From contig CAYOVG010000005.1 in NCBI GenBank assembly GCA_964407285.1, positions 1-56,909 on the forward strand: 56,909 bases of DNA, in the 5' to 3' direction. The stretch is from CAYOVG01 sp964407285. Its GTDB lineage: Bacteria; Desulfobacterota; Syntrophobacteria; Syntrophobacterales; Syntrophobacteraceae. Positions 1 to 7,991 of the stretch are shown here, one piece after another. The position numbers and the translations under genes are program-made. The notes below the pieces were generated by a model. That model worked only from the letters and a program-made list of their open reading frames with translations, was not told the origin of the DNA and did no database searches. Position 1 is the stretch's first letter, and each line of letters starts with the position of its first letter.

Positions 1-1
1 C

Positions 2-1570
2 GAACTGCTTGCCGAAAAGGCGAAAGCGGAGATGTACTTCGACACCGCGGCCGTCATGCTCCTGGTTTTGAACGCTCGAGGCGAAGTGGCGAAAATAAAT
101 AAGAAGGGTTGCAGTATTCTGGGGTGTGAAGAGAAAGATGTCCTGGGGAAAGACTGGTTTGAACGTTTCGTGCCGGATCGGTCGAGAGAACGATTGAAGC
201 AGGGGTTTTTCGATCTTATCGACGGCAAGCCGTCCCACGTGGAGGACCGCGAGGTCGTCAGCAACGAAAACCTGATATTGACCACCGCCGGGGAAGAGCG
301 GGTGATTCTATGGAGCAATTCATGCCTGAGAGACGAGTCGGGGGCCGTTATCGGGATGCTCAGCTCGGGCGAGGACATCACGGAGCGAATGTTGGCCGAG
401 GAAGAGCGCTCAAAGCTGAGCGCCCAACTCCGCCAGTTTCAGAAAATGGAATCCCTGGGGACCCTTGCAGGGGGTATCGCCCACGACTTCAATAATCTGC
501 TCACGCCGATCCTGGGCTATGCGGATTTGATGCTGCTGACCGGGAACGGCCGCGACAGCCTGGTTGCCGACAGGCTCGGGAAGATCCTCACGGCGGCCAA
601 CCGGGCCAAGGACCTGGTTCAGCAGATCCTCACTTTTGCGAGGCAAACCGAACAGCCGTACCAGTCCATCATCCTGCAGCCGATCATCAAGGAGGCTTTG
701 AAACTGCTCAAGGCGACCCTGCCTGCTTCCATAGAGATTCATATGGATATCGACGAGCGGTGCGGGGCGGTCATGGGGGACCCGACGCAGATTCATCAGA
801 TCCTTATGAACCTTTGCACGAACGCTTATCACGCGATGCGCGAACGCGGCGGCGCGCTGACGGTGAAGCTGGAACAGGTCGAGATGAATGCCTCGGACGT
901 TGCGTACTTTTCCGGACTGGACGCGGGCCCATATGTCAAGGTGACCGTGAGGGACACGGGCATCGGCATGGACGGCAAGACCGTGGAGCGGATTTTCGAA
1001 CCCTATTTCACCACCAGGCAACCGGAAGGGGGATCTGGGCTGGGACTGGCGGTCGTCCACGGCATCGTGAAGCAGATGAAGGGGTATATCAGCGTCTACA
1101 GCGAGGCGGGCATGGGGACCGTTTTCCATGTGTATCTGCCCCGGATTCGAATGAACGCCGAAGAGGAGCCGCCTCCGGAAGTAAGCGCGGTCACGGGCGG
1201 GCAGGAGAGAATCCTCCTGGTGGACGATGAAGCCCTGGTCGTTGACCTGCTGCGAGAGATGCTCGAATCGATGGGCTACGAGGTGACCGCGTATACCGGC
1301 AGCATCGAGGCGTTGACGGCGTTTCGCAACAGGCCGTACGATTTCGACCTGGTGATAACGGACATGAGCATGCCCGGCATGACCGGCGTCTCGTTATCCC
1401 AGGCTATCCTGAAGGTCCGGAGGGATATTCCCATTATCATCTGCACGGGCTTCAGCGAGTTCATCACGGAAGACAGCATAAGGGACATCGGCTTAAAAGG
1501 CCTGGTCATGAAGCCGGTGATATATAGGGACCTTGCAGAGACGATACGAAAGGTAATGGCTGACAGTTGA
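2..1570 (+). CDS. PAS hybrid histidine kinase with C-terminal receiver (5' end outside window)
   Basis: The reading frame is open from base 2, so the start lies upstream and the gene is partial; the ATG at 32 is internal. Domains in order: a PAS domain (about residues 1-110), a HisKA dimerisation helix with phospho-acceptor His in the box IAHDFNNLL, a HATPase_c domain (N box LMNLCTNAYHAM, G1 box DTGIGMDGK, G2 box GSGLGLAVVHGIVKQ), and a receiver with its phospho-Asp in DLVITDMSMPGM and the Lys-Pro loop MKPVIY. It should autophosphorylate on His and pass phosphate to its own receiver. The next gene starts about 120 bases downstream on the same strand and encodes a periplasmic binding protein, so the kinase may respond to a ligand sensed there. 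That link is inference. No transmembrane segment is visible in the part present. Confidence 0.9.
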   Translation, partial: ELLAEKAKAEMYFDTAAVMLLVLNARGEVAKINKKGCSILGCEEKDVLGKDWFERFVPDRSRERLKQGFFDLIDGKPSHVEDREVVSNENLILTTAGEERVILWSNSCLRDESGAVIGMLSSGEDITERMLAEEERSKLSAQLRQFQKMESLGTLAGGIAHDFNNLLTPILGYADLMLLTGNGRDSLVADRLGKILTAANRAKDLVQQILTFARQTEQPYQSIILQPIIKEALKLLKATLPASIEIHMDIDERCGAVMGDPTQIHQILMNLCTNAYHAMRERGGALTVKLEQVEMNASDVAYFSGLDAGPYVKVTVRDTGIGMDGKTVERIFEPYFTTRQPEGGSGLGLAVVHGIVKQMKGYISVYSEAGMGTVFHVYLPRIRMNAEEEPPPEVSAVTGGQERILLVDDEALVVDLLREMLESMGYEVTAYTGSIEALTAFRNRPYDFDLVITDMSMPGMTGVSLSQAILKVRRDIPIIICTGFSEFITEDSIRDIGLKGLVMKPVIYRDLAETIRKVMADS

Positions 1571-1690
1571 ATGTGGCGCGGTTTGTCGGGCGGGTTACAC
1601 AGGTTTATGTGTTTGCCGGGGAACAAGTGTCGCTGCTTCCGCCGCTCGCGGGCGGCGGCTGTAACCCCGCGGATTTGGAGGGGGCCGCTT

Positions 1691-2860
1691 ATGAGACTAT
1701 TTCGCCTTGGTCTTTTCACCCTGGTTCTGGGATTGTTTTCGAATCCGGCATTCGGCGAGACGTTCCCCATCGGCGCGCTGTTTCCGATGACGGGGCCTCA
1801 AGCCTACTACGGCCGTGTCATGAGCCGGGGCGCTCAGCTTGCGGTCGATCATATCAATGCCGCCGGAGGAGTGGAAGGCTATTCGTTCAAGCTCGTGATT
1901 TCCGACTACAAAAATGTGGATACGAATTTAGCCTGCAGCGCGGCCGGGAAAATGATCGTCATGGACAAAGTCCCGTTTATCCTGGCCTCGTTCAGCGCGG
2001 TCATTCTGGCCACCCAGCCGATTTGCGAGAAATCGCATGTCTTGATGTTCAATCCCGGCGCTTATAGCCCTTTACTGGCCGGCAAGCCTTATCTATACAA
2101 CACCAAGCTCATCCAGACGCAGATGGTTCCGGCGATGCTCGAGTTCTTTTGGGAAATGGGCATCCGCAGGATTGGAGTGCTCTACATCGCGAATCAGGCC
2201 GGCGAAGTTTCAGCCAGGGATTATGTTCAGCCGTTGTGGAAGAAGATGGGCGGGACGGTCGTCTCCATGGAGTCTCACCAGCCCGGCGTTACGGCCTTCT
2301 CCCCTTACCTGGAAAGAATCAAGGCGGGAAAAGCGGACGCCGTCTACGACATATCGACGGGTCAGGATCAGGCTTACGTGATCAAAAACGCGAGAGAGAT
2401 GGGAATGAATATTCCCGTCACCGTTCCCGACTGGGGTACCGACTACTACGAAATTGCGGGGAAAACCAGCGAAAATGTTTATATTCCGGGAGACCATTTC
2501 GATCCGGAAAGCCCCGACCCGGCAGTGCTGCGCTTTGTCGAGGAATACCGGGCCAGGTGGGGCGAGTCCCCGGACATCTTCGCGGCGAATTACTACGAGG
2601 CGGTCTTTTATGTGCTTCCCGAACTGATCAGGCGGGCCGTGAAAAACGGAAGGGACCCCATGAACGGGCTGGAACTCGAGAAAGCCATCTGGGTCGAACC
2701 TTCTTTCAAAACCCTGTATGGGGACAGGCTGACGCTACGCCGGGACGGGACCTGCAACAAACCGATGGCCATCTTTCGAATTGTTGACGGGAATAAGATG
2801 CTGGTCAAGAAAGTCACTATCATGGAAACGGGGGAGGGCGCCGATGGTCCGGGGAATTAG
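1691..2860 (+). CDS. ABC-type (Leu/Ile/Val family) periplasmic substrate-binding protein 1
   Basis: A 389-residue periplasmic binding protein of the Peripla_BP_6 / LivJ-like type. The start at 1691 is chosen because a GGAGGGGG Shine-Dalgarno sits just upstream and translation then begins with a signal peptide (MRLFRLGLFTLVLGLF, cleavage near PAFGE). An upstream in-frame start at 1571 would add 40 unlikely Cys/Arg-rich residues. The mature protein begins with the family's IGALFPMTGPQAYYG pattern followed by a type I periplasmic-binding fold. It is a close paralogue of the next gene, with which it overlaps by 17 bases. No LivH/M/F/G permease or ATPase genes are next to it. It may serve a transporter encoded elsewhere or present ligand to the adjacent kinase. 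The substrate cannot be read from sequence. Confidence 0.88.
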   Translation: MRLFRLGLFTLVLGLFSNPAFGETFPIGALFPMTGPQAYYGRVMSRGAQLAVDHINAAGGVEGYSFKLVISDYKNVDTNLACSAAGKMIVMDKVPFILASFSAVILATQPICEKSHVLMFNPGAYSPLLAGKPYLYNTKLIQTQMVPAMLEFFWEMGIRRIGVLYIANQAGEVSARDYVQPLWKKMGGTVVSMESHQPGVTAFSPYLERIKAGKADAVYDISTGQDQAYVIKNAREMGMNIPVTVPDWGTDYYEIAGKTSENVYIPGDHFDPESPDPAVLRFVEEYRARWGESPDIFAANYYEAVFYVLPELIRRAVKNGRDPMNGLELEKAIWVEPSFKTLYGDRLTLRRDGTCNKPMAIFRIVDGNKMLVKKVTIMETGEGADGPGN

Positions 2861-3989
2861 AATGCTGACGGCAGGTCTTTTGTTTCTTTTTGCAGTGATT
2901 TGCCGGCCTGCCCATGGGGCTGAAGTCCCAAAGATTTTCACGGTGGGGGCATTGTTTCCGATGACGGGACCACAGGCCTATTATGGCCGCATGATGAGCC
3001 GCGGCGCAATGACTGCGATCGACCGGATCAATTCCGACGGGGGGGTCGCGGGATACAAGCTCAAGCTGGAGATAGCCGACTTTCGGAACCTGGACACGGA
3101 CCTTGCTCTCAACGGCCTGGGAAGGATGATCAAGAACAAACGTATCCCTTTCCTGCTGACTTCGTTCAGCGGGGTTACACTGGCGGTGCAGCCGATCTGT
3201 GCGAGCAAGCGCATTTTGACCATCAACGGGGGAGCATACAGCCCTTCTCTCGCCGGAAGACCGTATCTATACAATATCAAGCTCATTCAGACGCAGATGA
3301 TCCCTCCCATGCTTGAATTTCTCCGGCGTATGAATGTACGCAGGATCGGCATTATCCATTTTGCCGGTCCCGGAGGGGAGGTCCCGGCCAGGGAAGTCGT
3401 GGAGCCCTTGTGGGTCGAGATGGGTGGGGAAGTCGTTTCGGTGGAAGAGCATCGGCCGGGGGGGACCAATTTCATTCCTCAGTTGTCCAGGATCAAGTCC
3501 GGCAATGCGGACGCCGTTTTCGATATTTCAACGGGTACGGACCAGGGCTACATAATCAAGAACGCAAGAGAGTTGGGAATGGACATTCCGATCGTCGTCC
3601 AGGATTGGGGTACGGATTTCCATGATATTGCCGGCAGCGCCAGCGAAAATGTTTATGTCTACGGGGACCGCTTCGACGCCCGCAATCCCGAACCCTCGGT
3701 GCGGCGATTCGTCAGGGAATACGAGGAGAAATGGGAGGAAACGCCGGATGTGTTTGCGGCGAATTACTATGAGGCGGTCTATTACATCCTGGCCGAGCTG
3801 ATCAGGCGGGTGGCGGCGAACGGCAAAGACCCCATGGATGGTGAAGAACTCGAGAAAGCCATCCGGATCGATCCTTCCTTCGGAACTCTGTACGGAGACA
3901 GGCTTGTGCTGAATACGGACGGCACGTGCAATAAACCGATGGCGATCTACAAGATCGTCAACGGCAATAAGACCGTTTTGCAGCCTTGA
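2844..3989 (+). CDS. ABC-type (Leu/Ile/Val family) periplasmic substrate-binding protein 2
   Basis: A 381-residue paralogue of the preceding protein, sharing long runs such as ALFPMTGPQAYYGR and FAANYYEAV. The start at 2844 has a GGGGGAGGG ribosome-binding site and lies inside the end of the upstream gene, so the two are translationally coupled. A second Met at 2862 gives an almost equivalent signal peptide (MLTAGLLFLFAVICRPAHG). The pair is a tandem gene duplication that has since diverged, probably to bind related ligands. As with its partner, no transporter subunits lie nearby. The gene is followed directly by a decayed group II intron, which may have displaced or separated downstream genes. 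Confidence 0.88.
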   Translation: MVRGIRMLTAGLLFLFAVICRPAHGAEVPKIFTVGALFPMTGPQAYYGRMMSRGAMTAIDRINSDGGVAGYKLKLEIADFRNLDTDLALNGLGRMIKNKRIPFLLTSFSGVTLAVQPICASKRILTINGGAYSPSLAGRPYLYNIKLIQTQMIPPMLEFLRRMNVRRIGIIHFAGPGGEVPAREVVEPLWVEMGGEVVSVEEHRPGGTNFIPQLSRIKSGNADAVFDISTGTDQGYIIKNARELGMDIPIVVQDWGTDFHDIAGSASENVYVYGDRFDARNPEPSVRRFVREYEEKWEETPDVFAANYYEAVYYILAELIRRVAANGKDPMDGEELEKAIRIDPSFGTLYGDRLVLNTDGTCNKPMAIYKIVNGNKTVLQP

Positions 3990-4026
3990 GCGAAGCCGCC
4001 CCGCGGCAGAGCGCCACCGGCATGCC

Positions 4027-4443
4027 GTGTTCGATCGACGGGTTCAGCCGGGCATTCGCGGTGTCACCCGGCGCGAGGAGGTTTCCCCGCACACGCGGGG
4101 GACTGTGGAAGCCGACATACGCGGGTTTTTCGACCATATGGAGCATTCCTGGATAGAAAAGACGCCGCGGGAGCGAGTGGATGATGGGGCGCTGCCGTGG
4201 CCCGTGGGCAAGTGGCTCAAAGCGGGCATACTCGATACGGATGGAACGGTGATATACCCGGAAGCGGGCTCACCTCAAGGGATCGTCTCACCCGTCATCT
4301 CGAATGTGTACCCGCACTATGTGCTGGATTTGTGGTTCGAGAAGGTGATCGGGCCGGGCAGCAGAGGCAAGGAGCTATTGAAGCACTTTCGAGTACATCA
4401 ACCCCGTATCCGCGAGCAACTATTCCATCAGCCGGCAGCTTGA
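4027..4443 (+). pseudogene. Group II intron reverse transcriptase/maturase, truncated
   Basis: The frame encodes a recognisable piece of a group II intron-encoded reverse transcriptase (LtrA type): the RT palm entry EADIRGFFDHMEHSWI, then WLKAGILDTDG, the RT block GSPQGIVSPVISNVY, and YVLDLWFEKVI. The reading then drifts into unrelated residues and stops. The YADD catalytic box, maturase domain X and any endonuclease domain are gone. The first 20 or so residues are also not RT-like. This is a dead fragment of a normally 400-600 residue protein. It is followed about 45 bases later by an intron domain V-like hairpin, so one decayed intron explains both. Confidence 0.75.
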
Positions 4444-4486
4444 TCGGTTCAGTTCATGCTGATTGCGGAAGCGAGTATTCCCGAGG

Positions 4487-4553
4487 AGTCCCGGTGCGGG
4501 AAAACCGAGCGCCGGGATCCGTGCCGGGGCGGTCGGGTAATTGGCCGTCCTAC
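4487..4553 (+). ncRNA. Group II intron domain V and VI remnant
   Basis: Bases 4487-4519 fold as a domain V hairpin: outer stem AGTCCCGG/CCGGGATC, a two-base bulge on each side (TG/CG), then CGG-GAAAA-CCG with the expected GNRA-like cap. Bases 4527-4550 form a domain VI-like stem (GGGCGGTC against GGCCGTCC, with G-T wobbles), ending in CCTAC, like the 3' ends of bacterial group II introns. This sits directly after the maturase fragment on the same strand. The fold is seen in the sequence; the putative 3' splice site near 4553 is inference. With the maturase broken the intron is expected to be immobile. Confidence 0.6.
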
Positions 4554-4766
4554 GGCTACGCCTGCGCGACCCTTCGAATAGCTCAAAGCCCGCTTCCCCC
4601 GGCTACCCATCTGCCTGAGTCCGGCCGGCTCGTTTGCCGGATGCCCCACCTTCGATCTTCGCACCCGTTACGTGTGGAAAGCCCTTTCTGTTCGGGAGAG
4701 AGGAGAAATCGTTATGGACCACCGGTTCTCCTTGACGGACCGAATCCGCCCAGACTCCCGCCACGC

Positions 4767-6047
4767 TCAACGGATAGCGCTCGTCTTGCCGCACGCTTCG
4801 ACTCCCGAAACGGGTACCTGCTTCCCCCGGCTCTTGTACGACCAGACCCCGTAGACCGGATCGGAAACGGGGACTTCTCCGTAATACTTGTCCCCGAACG
4901 GTCTCGGGAGTCCCCGGATGGAACAGGTATGTACTTTGGATTCGAATGGTTCGGACAGCAGGAAGTATTCGGATACCAGGCCCATGCGTTCGAACTCGTA
5001 GATTCGCTGCCAGACATCGATCACTTTCGGCGGAAACCAGCGGTTCGAAAACGTCAGGGCAAAACATCCGCCACGCTTCAAAACCCGTCCGGCTTCCTTG
5101 AAGACGGCCAGGGGATTCGTCAGGTATTCCACGGACACGGTACAGATCACCGCATCGAAAGACTCGTCCGCAAAAGGCAGAACGGGGTCTTCGTTCAGGT
5201 CGTGAATCACGGTATCCGTCAGTTGGTCGTTGTTCTTCAACTCATCGAGGTTCAGCCCCAGTCCCGTGACCTTGCCGAGTTTCAAGTGATAGGGAATATG
5301 GGATTTCCAACTGCTCATCAAATCCAGCACACTGCCGCCCGCGCCGACCAGTTTCCCGTACAAAGCGGAGATGCCGTCAATGGCGGTATCATCGATGTGA
5401 TTCACCAGCCTGGGCTTTTCGTAGAAACGTCCATCGGAGGTTTCGTCCGCTCGTGCGAAGGCGTTGTCGGAGAAGAAATCCGTCGGCCGGCCGTTCCACC
5501 GGACCTGCATTCCCGGCCCCGCCGTAACGGTTTCCATCCAATCGGCGACCATCAAACCCATCCTGTATGTCGGCCTCTTGTCGTCCATTATTCCCCTGAC
5601 AGTGGCTTTGACAAGCAGTTCCGTTCCGGCGAGGGGATGGTTGAAGTCCACGAGTATGCCGGCATCGTCGACTTCCGCGCACCGAAAGGGCTCCACATTG
5701 GCTCTGAACACATTCGGGACATCTCTGAGAATGCCCTTGGGATAGAACCTTCCCTGCCTCGGATAAGTAACGGCGTCGGGCCGGAATGCATTATCGAACT
5801 GGGAAAGCTTGACACGGAACAACTTCGCGGGGTCGGGAGGAGGGATGATTTCACCCGCGGCGAAAGTCACGTCGACGCTGTCGCCGATACCCCGGTCCAT
5901 GAGTTTTTCGACCAGCGCTTTGGGGAGAACATCCCAACGCAGATTGACTCGCTTCCCGAAGAAGCAATCGGCATGAGTTCCGTAATGGCTTTTCCACTGA
6001 AGTTCGAATTCGATATCGGCAAGCTTGTTCATTTCTATTTTGGTCAT
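4767..6047 (-). CDS. SlyD/FKBP-like domain fused to a class I SAM-dependent methyltransferase
   Basis: A 426-residue protein. The N-terminal about 190 residues resemble a SlyD-type FKBP peptidyl-prolyl isomerase: KGILRDVP, and the family signature DFNHPLAGTELLVKATV near residues 133-149. The C-terminal part is a Methyltransf_11-type methyltransferase: motif I is the variant VLDLMSSWKSHIP (about residues 240-252), followed by DLNEDPVLPFADESFDAV and VLKRGGCFALTF. The start is supported by a GAGGGAG ribosome-binding site 8 bases before the ATG. A proline isomerase joined to a methyltransferase could fold and modify the same target, but the target is unknown. The gene runs opposite to the intron remnant and stands alone; the permease gene upstream ends about 200 bases away. 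Confidence 0.75.
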   Translation of the reverse strand: MTKIEMNKLADIEFELQWKSHYGTHADCFFGKRVNLRWDVLPKALVEKLMDRGIGDSVDVTFAAGEIIPPPDPAKLFRVKLSQFDNAFRPDAVTYPRQGRFYPKGILRDVPNVFRANVEPFRCAEVDDAGILVDFNHPLAGTELLVKATVRGIMDDKRPTYRMGLMVADWMETVTAGPGMQVRWNGRPTDFFSDNAFARADETSDGRFYEKPRLVNHIDDTAIDGISALYGKLVGAGGSVLDLMSSWKSHIPYHLKLGKVTGLGLNLDELKNNDQLTDTVIHDLNEDPVLPFADESFDAVICTVSVEYLTNPLAVFKEAGRVLKRGGCFALTFSNRWFPPKVIDVWQRIYEFERMGLVSEYFLLSEPFESKVHTCSIRGLPRPFGDKYYGEVPVSDPVYGVWSYKSRGKQVPVSGVEACGKTSAIR

Positions 6048-6253
6048 GACGACTCCCTCAATTTTTTGCCCATCAGTTTCACGGATCGGTGGCCGTAAAT
6101 CTCTTATCCGACTGGTCGGCTAACCACCACCATCCGTACTTAGCATTTTCTTTGTGCGGGAACAAGTCGAACGATCTCATTGGATCCTTCGACGCGCAAC
6201 GGCAAATCTCTCGGGAATGGAGCATCTTCAAGGCCTTACGCGGGCAACGCTCG

Positions 6254-7720
6254 TCAGGCTCGCGTATCCGTGGTGTGAGCAGCATTGCGCCGTATGCCGA
6301 ACGTGAAGTAGATCCCCAGGCCTATCGCCATCCAGACTACCAGCCGAAACAGGGTGGCCGTGGGAAGGAAGGCCATCTGAGTCAGGGACACCAGCATGCC
6401 GAGCACCGGTACGACGGGCCCTCCGGGAATCTTAAAGAGCCTGGGAAGTTCAGGATCGGTGTAGCGCAGCACAAGAACTCCCAGGCAAACAATGGTGAAG
6501 GCGAAGAGGGTCCCGACCGAGACCATCTCGCCCAGTACGGATATCGGCAGGCAGGCCGCGAGAGCCGCTCCCAGGAGGCCCGTCAGGATAGTCGTGACAT
6601 AGGGCGTCCTGTACCTTTGGTGGACTTTGGCCAGTTGTGGCGGCAGGAGCCCGTCTGCCGCCATGGCGTACAGGATTCGCGACTGTCCGAAGAGCACGAC
6701 CAGGATCACTGAGCTAAGACCGGCGATTGCTCCGATCTTTACGAGAGGCCTGAGCCATGCGAGTCCCGGACCCGCGGCATCGACCCCGAAAGCGATGGGG
6801 TCCGGAACGAGCAGCAGATCGTACTTCACGATGCCTGTGAGAACGAGCGCCACGAGGAAGTAGAGCAGGGAGGAAACGGCAAGAGAGCCGAGTATCCCCG
6901 TCGGCATGTCCTTTTGAGGGTTTCGCGCTTCCTGGGCCGCCGTCGTTACGGCATCGAAGCCGAGGTATGCAAAGAAAACCACTCCGGCGCCCCTTACTAC
7001 GCCGCTAAACCCGTATTGACCGAAGGTCCCGGTGTTTTCCGGGATGAAGGGGGTCCAGTTCTCGGGCTCGACGTAGAAGGCCCCGAAGCAGATGAAGAGC
7101 ATGATGACGCCGACCTTCAACAGTACGATGGCGTTATTGAGTCGCGCCGACCCCCTGATGCCGAATACCAGGAGGGTGGTGAGCACGAAAATGATCGCCA
7201 CGGCAGGCACATTCAAAAGGGCTCCCGTGGATTTCCAGCCATGCGCATGAGTGTAGCTCAGCGGCGGAGCCGCCAGGGCGGATGGAACTGCTATCCCCAT
7301 GTCGCGCAGGAAGCTGATCACGTACCCGGACCAGCCTGCCGCAACGGTTGCGGCTGCAAAAAGGTACTCGAGGATCAGGTCCCATCCGATGATCCATGCG
7401 GCCAGTTCTCCCAGGGAGGCATAAGCGTAAGTGTAGGCGCTTCCCGATACGGGAATGAGGGATGCGAGCTCCGCATAGCAAAGACCGGCCAGACCGCAGG
7501 CGATTCCGGATACGAGGAAAGAGATGGAAACCGCGGGGCCGGCGTACTGTGCGGCGGCATGCCCCGTGATGACGAAGATGCCTGCTCCGATGATGCCCCC
7601 GATCCCCAACGCCGTCAGGTTCCATGGACCGAGTATTCTCCTCATCTGTCGCTCTTTCCCAAAGCTCTCCGACACGAGGGCGTCGACAGGTTTCCTGTAA
7701 AATAGAGATCTCCCTCGCAT
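6254..7720 (-). CDS. APC-family amino-acid permease
   Basis: A 488-residue integral membrane protein with about 12 transmembrane segments, typical of the amino acid/polyamine/organocation superfamily (YfnA / cationic amino-acid transporter group). The family signature in the first helix is clear: LGIGGIIGAGIFVITGHAA, with the unwound helix that binds the substrate backbone. Further hallmarks are ELASLIPVSGSAYTYAY in helix 3 and the FFAYLGFDAVTTAAQEARNP segment of helix 6. The N-terminal FYRKPVDALVSE matches the cytoplasmic leader common in this group, supporting the start at 7720, preceded by a GGGGGA Shine-Dalgarno. It should import amino acids by proton symport or exchange. It is monocistronic, with non-coding gaps of about 200-270 bases on both sides. 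Confidence 0.9.
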   Translation of the reverse strand: MRGRSLFYRKPVDALVSESFGKERQMRRILGPWNLTALGIGGIIGAGIFVITGHAAAQYAGPAVSISFLVSGIACGLAGLCYAELASLIPVSGSAYTYAYASLGELAAWIIGWDLILEYLFAAATVAAGWSGYVISFLRDMGIAVPSALAAPPLSYTHAHGWKSTGALLNVPAVAIIFVLTTLLVFGIRGSARLNNAIVLLKVGVIMLFICFGAFYVEPENWTPFIPENTGTFGQYGFSGVVRGAGVVFFAYLGFDAVTTAAQEARNPQKDMPTGILGSLAVSSLLYFLVALVLTGIVKYDLLLVPDPIAFGVDAAGPGLAWLRPLVKIGAIAGLSSVILVVLFGQSRILYAMAADGLLPPQLAKVHQRYRTPYVTTILTGLLGAALAACLPISVLGEMVSVGTLFAFTIVCLGVLVLRYTDPELPRLFKIPGGPVVPVLGMLVSLTQMAFLPTATLFRLVVWMAIGLGIYFTFGIRRNAAHTTDTRA

Positions 7721-7932
7721 GGGTCCCCCTATTTTGTACTGGATTCACGATACGGAACGACTATCGATAACAGCAGCCTCTTCAGAGTAGATAAGGTCGA
7801 GTCCGACGATTGTATAGATTATAAGGGAGGGGCGGCGCCCGAAGAACGCCCGGAAGGAGTAAGGCTACAGTCTATTCACCCGGTGCTGGTCCCGCAACCC
7901 GAGAAGCAACCACGATTCGTTCAACGGTGCTG

Positions 7933-7991
7933 ATCCCGAACCCGTAACCCGCAACCGGCAACCCGCAACCCGAAGCCCGAAGCCCGAAGCC
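7933..7991. repeat. 7-bp tandem repeat, about 8 copies (consensus ACCCGAA/ACCCGCA)
   Basis: Eight consecutive 7-base units run from 7933: ATCCCGA, ACCCGTA, ACCCGCA, ACCGGCA, ACCCGCA, ACCCGAA, GCCCGAA, GCCCGAA. The array ends at the stop codon of the kinase gene encoded on the minus strand. It lies in the 270-base spacer between the Kai operon and the permease gene. A related non-tandem stretch (CGGTGCTGGTCCCGCAACCCGAG) lies about 50 bases before it. The array contains no terminator-like hairpin. It is probably a slippage-prone microsatellite; any regulatory role is speculation. Confidence 0.8.

Noticed and set aside
4081..4104. GTTTCCCCGCACACGCGGGGG hairpin resembling a type I-E CRISPR repeat
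   Set aside because: Only one copy is visible, with no spacers or cas genes, and it lies inside the intron remnant. Similarity to a palindromic GC-rich repeat is likely chance or an RNA stem.
4197..6098. 633-codon plus-strand frame across the intron remnant and the fusion methyltransferase gene
   Set aside because: It crosses the intron domain V and lies antisense to a gene with clear motifs; the product has no domain.
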